From: Bacillus cereus | GTDB taxonomy: Bacteria; Bacillota; Bacilli; Bacillales; Bacillaceae_G | Assembly (NCBI RefSeq): GCF_002584535.1 | Contig: NZ_NUOT01000061.1 | Span: 1-64,000, forward strand | DNA length: 64,000 nucleotides | Direction: 5' to 3' | In this document: one piece after another, positions 43,892 through 52,907 of the stretch | How the letters are laid out: the number at the start of each line of letters is the position of its first letter | Numbering within the stretch: the stretch's first letter is position 1 | Notes under the pieces: generated by a model | Database searches by the model: none | The model's input: the letters and a program-made list of their open reading frames with translations, nothing else | Told to the model about the DNA's origin: nothing | Program-made: the position numbers and the translations under genes

Positions 43892-43916
43892 TGCGCTTAC
43901 CAGGGAAATAGTAGAA
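43892..43916 (+). repeat. 25-bp direct repeat, copy 2
   Basis: Twenty-four of 25 bases match the copy at 43129-43153. It lies about 50 bp before the DUF3977 start codon. Confidence 0.6.
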
Positions 43917-43964
43917 GTGTTTATAATGAAATTTCCTAGAAGTAATGCGAAAGGAGCGTTATAA

Positions 43965-44204
43965 ATGAAGTATATAGAGGTTGGAATCGGAAATAGATGG
44001 TTTATTCGAACAGAAATAGAACGAGAAGATGGGACTGAATTTGAGCAAAAAGGAGTTGTGAAACCTATTTGTTTTGAATCATGCTATTTACGAGTTTGGT
44101 TTCGAAAAAATTGTTTTATATTAGACTCAAAAGAAGGATTTAAGAAATCAAAAAAGAAGCGGGATGAATATAAGTTTATTTTGGGAATTGTGAGTAGGAT
44201 ATAA
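43965..44204 (+). CDS. DUF3977 family protein
   Basis: 79 residues. M-K-Y-I-E-V-G-I-G-N-R-W-F-I-R-T-E-I-E and the E-F-E-Q-K-G-V-V-K-P-I stretch mark DUF3977, a small Bacillus family of unknown role; beta-rich N half, lysine-rich C half. GAAAGGAGCG 7 nt upstream of the ATG. Confidence 0.85.
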   Translation: MKYIEVGIGNRWFIRTEIEREDGTEFEQKGVVKPICFESCYLRVWFRKNCFILDSKEGFKKSKKKRDEYKFILGIVSRI

Positions 44205-44436
44205 TAAAAAAGATGTCTAATTGAAGTTTTTTTTTGAAATAGGAGGTTAAGATGCAAATAATTCATAGAATCCTTGTAAATTAAGGGTTCTTTTTTAATA
44301 GATAGGGAATATTACAAGCTTCCATACTTTAAAATAAATGAAATACCACAGTTAGCTTTGTTATATCTTAAAAAATATCTTATGATTATAATTGAATTTA
44401 AAAATAACTAAGATTTACAATTTAGGGAGAATTAAT

Positions 44437-45414
44437 ATGATTATATGGAAAATGATAGAACAATTTGCTTTATATGATTTACACAAGAAAAAAAGTAAGG
44501 ATTTACAATTTGATCGAAATTTTCCTAAACTAGAAGGTGAAAAGAGGATAGAGGAGTTTTATAAATTATATCCAGCTGCTATTGCCTTTAATTCGCATGA
44601 ATTACAGTACGGAAGATATGAAATAGGGGAATTTAAATATGAAAGTGCTATTCAATCTGACCATTTAAATAATGATATTGTAAAGGGAGAGGCCTATTTA
44701 AATACAAATAAAGAAGTTCCTAATGTTATTTTTGTTCATGGTTGGCGAATGGAATCAAATGACCGAGTTAAAAATATTTTTCATAAACGAATTATGGATT
44801 TAGGATGGAATATGTATTATTTTACACTTCCATATCACTTTGAAAGAAAACCCGAGGAATCTCTATACAGTGGCGAATATATGATTAGCGCAAATATTCA
44901 ACGAACCATTCAATCGGTCCAACAAGCTGTAGTTGATTTAAGAGCATTAATCGACTGGATAAAAAGGAATAAGAAAGGACAAATAGTATTAATAGGTATT
45001 AGTTTAGGTGGGTTTATAACAAATTTAACGGCTCTTGTTGAGAGTAACATTGATGTATTAGCTTCTATACTCTATGCTAACCAATTGTCCTATTCAATAT
45101 GGAATACAAGTCCTGGGAAATTCATTAAAGCTGATTTACAACATCATGGTGTCACATACGAACAATTAATCCAATATTGGAAGGTTACGGAGCCTAGTCA
45201 AGCGCTACCAAAGGTGAATAAAGAAAACATTCTATTACTATCAGCAAAATATGATCAATATGTACATTTTCAGGATACTGAGTATTTATGGACTTCTTGG
45301 GATAAGCCAACTAGATATATTTATAATTCTGGTCACGCAGGAATTGTACTTAATCGTAATAAAATTGCTACTGATACACTGGGATTTATTTGTAGTCGAA
45401 TAATGAGAAAGTAG
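44437..45414 (+). CDS. Alpha/beta hydrolase (Abhydrolase_18-like)
   Basis: 325 residues. Oxyanion region F-V-H-G-W-R, nucleophile in I-G-I-S-L-G-G near residue 200, late D-x-Y-V-H and H-A-G-I (catalytic His) near the C terminus. Cytoplasmic esterase-like protein of unknown substrate. The frame opens at 44392, but AGGGAGAATTAAT before 44437 fixes the start. Confidence 0.85.
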   Translation: MIIWKMIEQFALYDLHKKKSKDLQFDRNFPKLEGEKRIEEFYKLYPAAIAFNSHELQYGRYEIGEFKYESAIQSDHLNNDIVKGEAYLNTNKEVPNVIFVHGWRMESNDRVKNIFHKRIMDLGWNMYYFTLPYHFERKPEESLYSGEYMISANIQRTIQSVQQAVVDLRALIDWIKRNKKGQIVLIGISLGGFITNLTALVESNIDVLASILYANQLSYSIWNTSPGKFIKADLQHHGVTYEQLIQYWKVTEPSQALPKVNKENILLLSAKYDQYVHFQDTEYLWTSWDKPTRYIYNSGHAGIVLNRNKIATDTLGFICSRIMRK

Positions 45415-45500
45415 TGTGATCGTATTTGTAACATTAAGATGGATAATGATTCATTCATTATAAACAAAAAAATGCGCGCTTACTCTTAATATGAGAAAAA

Positions 45501-46127
45501 TTAAGATTTCTTATATAGTCCTGAGGTATACATCTCTGTTAGTGTAAATACAATTTCCTCTACATCTATTTCCTTCTCATTTCGAACAATTTCCCATAGA
45601 AACATTTCGTTCATAGAGAACCAACCACGTGCTACTATTGCTTTATTTAATTCATTTCGTGCCAATCCATTTTCCTGAGAATAGGTGATATCTTGCATAA
45701 TTCGATTTATAAAACGTTCTTGAATATCATTCCACTTTCGTTGAATTTCTTTTGACGCACCGATAGCCTCTTCAACGACTTGTAATATATTTCTTTCTTC
45801 TTCAGTTATTTGTAAAAAAGCTCGCGTTTGATTTTGTATCATACTGTGAGCTTCTTTTTTTGTTTTAGGCGAAAAGGAACGTTCGGCAATTTGATAAAAG
45901 CGGTTCATAATATCTTCCATAAGGATAATAAGGAGCTCATCTTTATTTTTAAAATATACATATGCCGTACCATAACCAGTTTCAGCATGTTTAATAATTT
46001 GAGAGATTGTTGTTTTGTGAAATCCGTTTTCTAAAAAAACATTGCGGGCAGATTTTAATAATTTATTTCTCGTTTCTATAGATCGCTGTTGTCTTGTTGA
46101 AAGAAGACCTTTTTCCAAACTGGACAC
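45501..46127 (-). CDS. TetR/AcrR regulator, probable repressor of the kyn operon
   Basis: 208 residues. N-terminal helix-turn-helix (T-R-N-K-L-L-K-S-A, G-F-H-K-T-T-I-S-Q-I, A-Y-V-Y-F-K-N-K-D-E-L) and a helical ligand domain. It is divergent from kynU; the shared 150-bp region contains an inverted repeat overlapping the promoters. So it probably represses tryptophan degradation until tryptophan or kynurenine binds it. Ligand is inference. Confidence 0.88.
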   Translation of the reverse strand: MSSLEKGLLSTRQQRSIETRNKLLKSARNVFLENGFHKTTISQIIKHAETGYGTAYVYFKNKDELLIILMEDIMNRFYQIAERSFSPKTKKEAHSMIQNQTRAFLQITEEERNILQVVEEAIGASKEIQRKWNDIQERFINRIMQDITYSQENGLARNELNKAIVARGWFSMNEMFLWEIVRNEKEIDVEEIVFTLTEMYTSGLYKKS

Positions 46128-46186
46128 TCCTTTATACTGAAATATCTGAAAATATATTTTTATTCTAGTTGAATCGAGTACAAAAA

Positions 46187-46234
46187 GTCAACTGACATAA
46201 TATCATTGACGTTATGTCAATTTTGATGTTATAT
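46187..46234. promoter_or_regulatory. Divergent promoters and operator between tetR and kynU
   Basis: Plus strand: TTGACG (46206-46211), 17-bp spacer, TTATAT (46229-46234) for kynU. Minus strand: TTGACT (46192-46187) for the tetR gene with TAGAAT 18 bp on. Between the -35 boxes is the inverted repeat TGACATA (46194-46200) / TATGTCA (46213-46219), a likely TetR-type operator. Confidence 0.65.
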
Positions 46235-46278
46235 TTCAATTAGTTGGAATAAAAAGAAAATTAAGAGAAGGTGAAAGA

Positions 46279-47565
46279 ATGTATCGAGAGCCATTTGAAC
46301 CATCTTGCGACTATGCGATTGAATGTGATAAATATGATGAACTTGCTAATTTTCAAAAAGAATTTTATAAGAAAGTAGATACAATATATTTAGATGGTAA
46401 TTCATTAGGATTACTTTCAAAAAGAGCGGAAAAATCTTTACTTACTATGCTAGATTCATGGAAAGAGTATGGTATTGATGGGTGGACAGAAGGAGAACAT
46501 CCTTGGTTTTTTCTCTCTGAACAATTAGGTGAATTAACTGCTCCTCTTGTTGGTGCTTTACCTGAAGAGGTAATTGTAACCGGTTCCACGACAACGAATA
46601 TTCATCAAGTCATTGCGACGTTTTATGAACCGAAAGGAATTCGCACAAAAATTCTTGCAGATGAATTGACATTCCCATCAGATATTTATGCGTTGCAAAG
46701 CCAAATCCGTTTAAAAGGATTAAATCCAGATGAACATCTTGTACGAGTGAAGAGCAGGGATGGTAGGATGCTTCAAGAGGAAGATATTATTGAGGCGATG
46801 ACTGATGATATTGCGTTAATTTTATTGCCTGCAGTGCTATATCGAAGTGGGCAAATTCTTGATATGAAGCGATTAACAGCTGAAGCGCACAAACGTGGTA
46901 TCCATATTGGTTTTGATTTATGCCATTCCATCGGTTCAATCCCGCATGACTTTAAGGGATGGGATGTTGATTTCGCAGTATGGTGTAATTATAAATATTT
47001 AAACGCAGGGCCTGGTGGTGTTGCTGGATTATATGTAAACAAGAAACATTTTGATCGTCTTCCTGGGCTTTCTGGCTGGTTTAGTTCGAGAAAAGATAAG
47101 CAATTCGATATGGAACATACATTAATGGCAGCTGAACACGCCGGGGCATATCAAATTGGTACACCTCATGTGTTAAGTACAGCGCCGCTAATTGGTTCTC
47201 TTGAGATTTTCAAAGAAGCTGGCATTGAAAGATTACGAGAAAAATCATTACACATTACTCGTTATATGCTAGATTTAATCAACTATGAACTGAATGGGCT
47301 TGGATTCACAATTGGAAATCCATTAGAGGACGAGAAACGCGGGGGACATATTTATTTAGAGCATCCCGAAGCTACGCGTATATGTAAAGCATTAAAAGCA
47401 AATGGAGTTATTCCTGATTTCCGTGCACCAAATGGAGTTCGCCTTGCGCCGGTTGCTTTATATAACACGTATGAAGAAGTGTGGAAGTCTGTGCAAATTT
47501 TGAAGAAAATCATGAAAGATGAAGAATATAAAAAATTTGAAAATAAGCGAGAGGTTGTGGCATAA
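46279..47565 (+). CDS. kynU: Kynureninase
   Basis: 428-residue PLP enzyme that splits L-kynurenine to anthranilate and L-alanine. PLP lysine K239 in [17 protein letters not shown] cofactor aspartate near 213, Y-L-D-G-N-S-L-G at the N terminus. Length and sequence fit the B. cereus/anthracis enzyme. First gene of kynU-kynB-kynA; kynB begins 3 nt later. GAAGGTGAAAG ribosome binding site. Confidence 0.97.
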   Translation: MYREPFEPSCDYAIECDKYDELANFQKEFYKKVDTIYLDGNSLGLLSKRAEKSLLTMLDSWKEYGIDGWTEGEHPWFFLSEQLGELTAPLVGALPEEVIVTGSTTTNIHQVIATFYEPKGIRTKILADELTFPSDIYALQSQIRLKGLNPDEHLVRVKSRDGRMLQEEDIIEAMTDDIALILLPAVLYRSGQILDMKRLTAEAHKRGIHIGFDLCHSIGSIPHDFKGWDVDFAVWCNYKYLNAGPGGVAGLYVNKKHFDRLPGLSGWFSSRKDKQFDMEHTLMAAEHAGAYQIGTPHVLSTAPLIGSLEIFKEAGIERLREKSLHITRYMLDLINYELNGLGFTIGNPLEDEKRGGHIYLEHPEATRICKALKANGVIPDFRAPNGVRLAPVALYNTYEEVWKSVQILKKIMKDEEYKKFENKREVVA

Positions 47566-47568
47566 GCG

Positions 47569-48198
47569 ATGAAAGAATCTGATTGGATTGATATTTCACA
47601 ACCATTAAATAATGATATCGCGACATGGCCAGGAGATACGCCATTTTCATACGAAGTCTCATGGTCAAAAGAACAAAGCGGATCTGTTAATGTTGGAAAA
47701 TTAACGATGAGTATTCATACAGGTACGCATATTGATGCGCCATTTCATTTTGATAATAACGGAAAAAGAGTACTAGATTTAGATGTTAACGTCTATGTTG
47801 GTAAAGCTCGAATTATAGATGTATCAGGTATCGAAAGTATTGGCGCAAAAGAATTAAAAAAATTCCCTTTAGATGGAATAGAGAGGTTATTACTTCGGAC
47901 TTCTTCACATGGAAATGCACAGGAGTTCCCGCAAGTAATTCCGTATTTACGTGCTGATATTGCACCATTTCTTTCGAAAAAAGGCATTCGATTAATCGGG
48001 GTAGATGTACCTTCTGTGGACCCATTAGATGATAAAGAATTAGCAACCCATCATCAATTATTTAAACACGGTATTCATATCTTAGAAAATGTTGTATTAG
48101 ACCATGTACAAGACGGAGATTATGAACTGATTGCCTTGCCACTTGCATTGACAGATGCGGATGGTAGTCCGGTTCGTGCAGTTTTAAGACCACTATAA
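47569..48198 (+). CDS. kynB: Kynurenine formamidase
   Basis: 209 residues, metal-dependent cyclase fold. Hydrolyses N-formylkynurenine to kynurenine and formate. Metal-binding signature H50-x-G-T-H54-x-D-A-P-F-H60. Located between kynU and kynA, 3 nt after kynU. Confidence 0.97.
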   Translation: MKESDWIDISQPLNNDIATWPGDTPFSYEVSWSKEQSGSVNVGKLTMSIHTGTHIDAPFHFDNNGKRVLDLDVNVYVGKARIIDVSGIESIGAKELKKFPLDGIERLLLRTSSHGNAQEFPQVIPYLRADIAPFLSKKGIRLIGVDVPSVDPLDDKELATHHQLFKHGIHILENVVLDHVQDGDYELIALPLALTDADGSPVRAVLRPL

Positions 48199-48236
48199 GA
48201 GCAAGCAGATGATGCATAGAAGGGGTGTTCATTTTT

Positions 48237-49076
48237 ATGAAAGAAAATGAAAAAGTAATTATGGAAAAGGGAATTCATACGGATTTTAAAGAAAATATGA
48301 CATACGGAGAGTATTTACAATTAGATAGTTTGTTAGGAAGTCAAAAAAGATTATCTGATCACCATGATGAAATGTTGTTTATTATTATTCACCAGGCAAG
48401 TGAACTGTGGATGAAACTCATTTTACATGAACTTAACGCAGCGATTGAATCGATTCAAAATGAAAGGTTAGCACCGGCATTTAAAATGCTTGCACGCGTT
48501 TCAAAAATTCAATCGCAAATTATTCAATCTTGGGATATTCTTGCAACGCTTACGCCATCTGAATATATTGAGTTTCGTGATTCACTCGGTCAAGCATCGG
48601 GATTTCAGTCCTATCAATACCGTATGATTGAATATGCACTTGGTTATAAAACGCCTCATGCATTAAAAATTTATGAAAAAGATCCAGAGTTACATGCTCG
48701 TTTGCATAAAGCGCTTCATTCAGCAAGTCTTTACGATGTTGCAATTCAGGCGCTTGTAAAAGAGGGATTCCCAATCAATCCAAATGTTTTAAATCGTGAT
48801 ATTACACAGCCTTATGAAGAAGATGCGACAGTTGAAGCTGCATGGTTAGAAGTGTATGCAGATGTAAAAAAATATTGGGATTTATATCAACTGGCTGAAA
48901 AGTTAATCGACATTGAAGATTGGTTACAGCAGTGGCGATTCCGCCATATGAAAACAGTAGAACGTATTATTGGACATAAAATGGGAACAGGTGGATCATC
49001 TGGTGTTTCTTATTTAAAACGTGTTCTTGATCAACGCTTTTTCCCAGAGCTTTGGAATGTGAGAACGAAATTGTAA
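48237..49076 (+). CDS. kynA: Tryptophan 2,3-dioxygenase
   Basis: 279 residues, heme enzyme that opens the indole ring of L-tryptophan to N-formylkynurenine, the first step of the pathway. M-T-Y-G-E-Y-L near 20, heme and substrate segments [11 protein letters not shown] (about 44-54) and R-F-R-H-M near 240, and G-T-G-G-S-S-G-V-S near the C terminus. The GTG at 48225 lies in the ribosome binding site, so the ATG at 48237 is used; this gives the known B. cereus-group length. Together the operon turns tryptophan into anthranilate. Confidence 0.97.
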   Translation: MKENEKVIMEKGIHTDFKENMTYGEYLQLDSLLGSQKRLSDHHDEMLFIIIHQASELWMKLILHELNAAIESIQNERLAPAFKMLARVSKIQSQIIQSWDILATLTPSEYIEFRDSLGQASGFQSYQYRMIEYALGYKTPHALKIYEKDPELHARLHKALHSASLYDVAIQALVKEGFPINPNVLNRDITQPYEEDATVEAAWLEVYADVKKYWDLYQLAEKLIDIEDWLQQWRFRHMKTVERIIGHKMGTGGSSGVSYLKRVLDQRFFPELWNVRTKL

Positions 49077-49122
49077 AAAAGTAGCAAAAAGATGATCGAA
49101 AGAACATAACCATTAAGTTAAC

Positions 49123-49162
49123 AAAAATGAGCCCGATACTGAAAGCATCGGGCTTATTTTTG
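49123..49162 (+). terminator. Terminator of the kyn operon
   Basis: Stem A-G-C-C-C-G-A-T / A-T-C-G-G-G-C-T with A5 before and T5 after. Confidence 0.88.
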
Positions 49163-49472
49163 TTAGATATAGAATACAAGCTTTTACATTTGGTATACTC
49201 AAATAAGACTTTAATTTATGTGATTTTTTAAGAGTTGTATGGAAGGGAATTTTGATATTTTTGAGTGATATCAAATGGTAACTATTTGGTATACAGGTGT
49301 ATTTTTAACCATTTTATGATAGGTCTTGAAAAATCTTACAAAAATAAAAATCATATTTCTACATGATGTAAACAATAAGTTGTATATATTTGGAAAATAA
49401 GTATATGTGATACACGTTGCAATTAATTCATGCTATAATCTGTTACACATCTCACAATTAAAGGAGTATTCT
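49163..49472. other. AT-rich intergenic region with an extended -10 promoter
   Basis: No open frame of note. TGCTATAAT at 49431-49439 is an extended -10 site for the tiny gene that follows. The short motif A-T-T-T-G-G-T-A-T-A-C occurs twice (near 49187 and 49283). Confidence 0.45.
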
Positions 49473-49547
49473 ATGAATAATTTCCCTAAAAGTTTATTGG
49501 TTTTATTTCTAATCGTAATATGTAGTTGTATTCTTTTAGGTATGTAA
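49473..49547 (+). CDS. 24-residue hydrophobic peptide in its own transcription unit
   Basis: Extended -10 promoter, a consensus AAAGGAG site 6 nt before the ATG, 24 codons (M-N-N-F-P-K-S-L-L-V then all hydrophobic with C-S-C-I near the end) and a strong terminator. The whole unit fits in about 165 bp, which argues that the peptide is really made. It would sit in the membrane. Function unknown; could be a leader or a type I-toxin-like peptide, though no antisense RNA gene is visible. Confidence 0.55.
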   Translation: MNNFPKSLLVLFLIVICSCILLGM

Positions 49548-49553
49548 ACATAG

Positions 49554-49592
49554 AAAAAAGGAAGTAAATTTTAATCATTTACTTCCTTTTTT
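49554..49592 (+). terminator. Rho-independent terminator
   Basis: Perfect stem A-A-A-A-A-A-G-G-A-A-G-T-A-A-A-T with its complement, 7-nt loop, T6. Confidence 0.9.
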
Positions 49593-49807
49593 CTGTAGGG
49601 AAACTATCGTGTTCATAAGCTGTTTAGTACATCAAAAGATACTATAGCATTCATCTTTTTTATTACATCCCTAGAGCAAAGCAATTAGTAACGTTAAATT
49701 AATCAACAAAAAAATTAAAAAATACCATTAAAGAAAAAAAGGTTCACTATTTCACAGTAGAATAGTAAAGACTATTAGAAGAAAGCAAGTGTTTGGAGGA
49801 ACGAATA

Positions 49808-50725
49808 TTGGATTTTTACATGCTAGAAAATATGTTTAAAAGTAAGAAAGTAAATACATTTCTCGTTTATCAACAAGGTGAGTTAACAACCAAATATTAT
49901 AAAACAAAAGAATGTGCAAACAATTTATATAAAATTAATTCTATTACTAAAAGTATCGTGTCGATTTTAATCGGTATAGCAATAGATAAAGGATACATAA
50001 GTGATATACATACTTCTATAGCAAAGTGGATTCCACATGTACCGAAAGAAAAGAAGGGATTAACCATTTATCACTTGCTGACAATGACAACTGGTGAAGA
50101 ATGGAAGGAGTTTGGTAATGGAGTTGTATTTCCAAACGATTTTGTGGAATCAGACAATTGGATAAAATACATTTTACAGAAACCATTAATAGAAGAGATA
50201 GGAACGAAAATGAATTATAATTCAGGTTCTTCCCATTTGTTAAGCTATATCCTACAAGTTGCAACTGGAAAGACAACGGAGCTGTTTGCAAAGGAATATC
50301 TATTTAATCCTTTACAAATTACCGAATATGAGTGGCAACAAGATCCACAAAATATTTATGTTGGTGGATTTGGTGTGAAAATGAAAGGGGAGGATTTGTT
50401 AAAAATAGGATTATTATGTCTACAGAATGGATTTTGGAGCGGAGAAAAGATTGTATCCTCAAGTTGGATTGAACAATCGAGTAAGCCGCGTTTTTTAACA
50501 TACGAGCATGTTGGGGCATATGGCTATCACTGGTGGATATTAGACAATGAAAGATTTCACATACCGTATTATATATTTTTTGCAATGGGATATGGTGGGC
50601 AATATATTATCATTGTTCCGCAGTTAGAACTTGTGGCAGTAATAAGTAGTCAAATGCCAAAGCGCGGATTAGTACCACTTAAATTATTTATCGAGTATTT
50701 AGAAGAGATACATAAACATACATAA
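49808..50725 (+). CDS. Serine hydrolase, class C beta-lactamase/DD-peptidase-like
   Basis: About 305 residues. S-I-T-K active-site motif near residue 45, Y-N-S-G in place of Y-A-N near 135, and a late G-Y-G-G-Q-Y segment in place of the K-T-G motif: the 6-aminohexanoate hydrolase/esterase-like branch of the family. No signal peptide. The frame opens with TTG at 49793, but this overlaps the GGAGGA site; TTG at 49808 fits the spacing. Confidence 0.85.
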   Translation: MDFYMLENMFKSKKVNTFLVYQQGELTTKYYKTKECANNLYKINSITKSIVSILIGIAIDKGYISDIHTSIAKWIPHVPKEKKGLTIYHLLTMTTGEEWKEFGNGVVFPNDFVESDNWIKYILQKPLIEEIGTKMNYNSGSSHLLSYILQVATGKTTELFAKEYLFNPLQITEYEWQQDPQNIYVGGFGVKMKGEDLLKIGLLCLQNGFWSGEKIVSSSWIEQSSKPRFLTYEHVGAYGYHWWILDNERFHIPYYIFFAMGYGGQYIIIVPQLELVAVISSQMPKRGLVPLKLFIEYLEEIHKHT

Positions 50726-50764
50726 ATTTTAGATTGGGCTTTAAATCCCATACCCATCAAGTTA

Positions 50765-50956
50765 ATGGTGAGTTTGAAATTTATGGCTCAAATCTTCGGT
50801 CTTTCTCATTTAGTTGGTGCTGTAATACTGTTTGTTTTATATATAACTAACAAGAATTCTATGATACGAGTAGAATACGTACTAGGCTATGTAATGGTAG
50901 TTGTTTTCTTTACTATGATGTTTGGCTTGAGAATCGTAAAGAGATTTGATCAGTAA
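50765..50956 (+). CDS. Small two-span membrane protein
   Basis: 63 residues, two hydrophobic segments (about 12-28 and 38-55) and a basic tail R-I-V-K-R-F. ATG at 50765, or 50783 with GGTGAG in front. Not recognised. Lies 40 nt after the serine hydrolase gene. Confidence 0.6.
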   Translation: MVSLKFMAQIFGLSHLVGAVILFVLYITNKNSMIRVEYVLGYVMVVVFFTMMFGLRIVKRFDQ

Positions 50957-51058
50957 TTGGGGTACAGCCGAGATACGTGTAAAAATAGGTCATAGACTTA
51001 CTTTTATTTCTAATTTCATTTGAAATCGGATTTTTTGTTTTTTATAAAAAGGAGTAAA

Positions 51059-51130
51059 ATGGTGAAGGTTAAAGAGAATAGAAAATTTAGGCGATCTTTT
51101 AAAACAATGTTGAAATTATATAACTTTTAA
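51059..51130 (+). CDS. 23-residue basic peptide, doubtful
   Basis: AAAAAGGAG directly before the ATG, then M-V-K-V-K-E-N-R-K-F-R-R-S and a short amphipathic end. The ribosome binding site is excellent, but there is no terminator or promoter to support it and it may be the start of a lost gene. Confidence 0.3.
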   Translation: MVKVKENRKFRRSFKTMLKLYNF

Positions 51131-51201
51131 GGGAAGACATTTTGACTTCCCTTAATTCGCTTTTAAAGAAGATTATACATCAATCATTTTTTATTTTATT
51201 A

Positions 51202-51912
51202 TCATTTAACGTATATATGACTTTTCAGCCATTGTCTGAAATACTGCAACTGTTCCTCAGTATGGAAATAGTGTTCTCCATTCTCCATTACTTGCAAATT
51301 ACAGTTAAAACGTTTATTAAATTCAGATACAACGTCAAACTCACATAAGTTATCTTCTGAACCATAGAGAATTGAAGTTGGATTATTCCAAGCAACAATA
51401 GGATGTTCTTTCACATAACAGTAGTAATCCCAATAGAGAGTTTGTCCAATAGGTGTAGAAATTTCTTTCTCTATTTTTAGTCTACTCTCACTTACGTTAA
51501 ACCATGTCATCATATTATTTATGATACGTTCCATATTTACCACAGGAGAGAGAAACAAGCACTGCTTCAACGGCTCATGACTATATTCTAATAGACTAAA
51601 ATACGCTCCCATGCTACAAGCAAAAATGCTTATATTATTTGATAACGATTTTGCATAGGTCATAATTGTATTAAGGTCTTGGACACAGTTTTGAACTTTG
51701 TAAAGATAGGTATCATCCTTACGGTCACCATGTTGAGGTAAATCAAAACTAAGCACTTGATAACCTACTGCTGTTGCTTCTTCTGCAAATACAATAATTG
51801 AGTTATCTGCCTTGTTTGACATGTTACCATGCACCACCACAAATAACTTATCTGATTTGTCACCCCACAAAACCGCTGGAATATTTTCTATTTTAAAATT
51901 ATTTTTCATCAT
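51202..51912 (-). CDS. Alpha/beta hydrolase
   Basis: 236 residues. H-G-N-M-S near 32 (oxyanion), nucleophile in A-C-S-M-G-A near 110, Y-G-S-E-D-N acid loop near 190 and G-E-H-Y-F-H (catalytic His) near the C terminus. Small cytoplasmic hydrolase of unknown substrate. GGAGGATAAATTGTA before the ATG. Confidence 0.87.
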   Translation of the reverse strand: MMKNNFKIENIPAVLWGDKSDKLFVVVHGNMSNKADNSIIVFAEEATAVGYQVLSFDLPQHGDRKDDTYLYKVQNCVQDLNTIMTYAKSLSNNISIFACSMGAYFSLLEYSHEPLKQCLFLSPVVNMERIINNMMTWFNVSESRLKIEKEISTPIGQTLYWDYYCYVKEHPIVAWNNPTSILYGSEDNLCEFDVVSEFNKRFNCNLQVMENGEHYFHTEEQLQYFRQWLKSHIYVK

Positions 51913-51974
51913 TACAATTTATCCTCCATGAAATACAAATAATTCGTCATTCCTAATATTACAAATGTATATAC

Positions 51975-52741
51975 CTAAATAAATATTGGCTCTCTTTCTT
52001 TAAAATCTGTTATTCTTGTATAAGCATGGGCTACATTGCATTGAACCATAAAGTTCTTGATTTTAACAACTTCTTTGTCAGTTTCAAATAATTGTAGCCA
52101 TTTAAACCAATACAAATAGTTGCTGATATATTTAGTTGCAACACCATTAAACTTATTCATCCACTTTTTTAATTTGCTGTGTACAGCATTAATGTGTTGA
52201 ATATGGTAAATTCCTTCTTTATGTTTTCCTCTTTTATGAGATTTTCTCGGCGTTTTAGAAGGTTTTGTACCTTTGAAACTCTCTGCAAAGAATACTTCAT
52301 CAGCCTCAATTACACCCTCAACAGAGCCTACACCCAAAAATGACCTTATACAATCAAGTATTTTGTGTCTCCAAAAGAAACTTGTTGCAATATTAATCTC
52401 TACAATTGTAGCACTCTTTCTAATGGAAAAACCTGCAATCATACATTTAGCGTATTTAAGCCAATTATCTAATGTTTTCTTGCTTTTGTAAGTGGCAGAG
52501 TTTGTGAAGTCAGTAAAATTCTTATTACAGGATTTACAAATATATCGTTGCTTCCCTTTATACTTGCCGTTTCTTGATACAGTTTCAGCATTTGTGGGCA
52601 GATTTTTCCCTTGGCAAATCTAAATCCCTTGACTTCTTGTGTTACTTGACCTACTTGTGTACCTAATACAAGTAGGTCTTCTAAATAGGAAAGTAACTGT
52701 TCTTGTTGAGATACTGATAGTTTTTGAATATCTGAAATCAA
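51975..52741 (-). pseudogene. IS1595-type (ISXO2-like) transposase, broken
   Basis: Two frames join near 52605: the first ends in a wrong-frame tail, the other continues with N-G-K-Y-K-G-K-Q-R-Y-I-C-K-S-C (zinc ribbon), K-C-M-I-A-G-F-S-I, and the catalytic I-E-A-D-E-V-F. After K-R-G-K-H-K-E-G-I the sequence jumps straight to Y-H-I-Q-H-I-N, so the part carrying the second catalytic Asp has been deleted. Clear terminal repeats were not found. Not able to move by itself. Confidence 0.82.
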
Positions 52742-52863
52742 AGAATTAACACTTGTCGTAATAATACCTCCAAACCTGTATGTATATGGCTTAATTATAG
52801 TATATCTACTATTAATATATTAATTTTCAACATCTATTTAAAACATAGCCAAAATTTAAAAAA

Positions 52864-52897
52864 TACTGCCTTCTTTCAGGAGACAGTACTTTTTTCC
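52864..52897 (-). terminator. Terminator of the aminopeptidase gene
   Basis: On the minus strand, an A-G-T-A-C-T-G / C-A-G-T-A-T-T stem with a T run after it. Confidence 0.65.
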
Positions 52898-52907
52898 TGA
52901 CTTATTA

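Noticed and set aside
43764-43964. 66-codon frame on the plus strand
   Set aside because: Begins antisense to the DUF218 gene and lacks a ribosome binding site; it only spans the 25-bp repeat.
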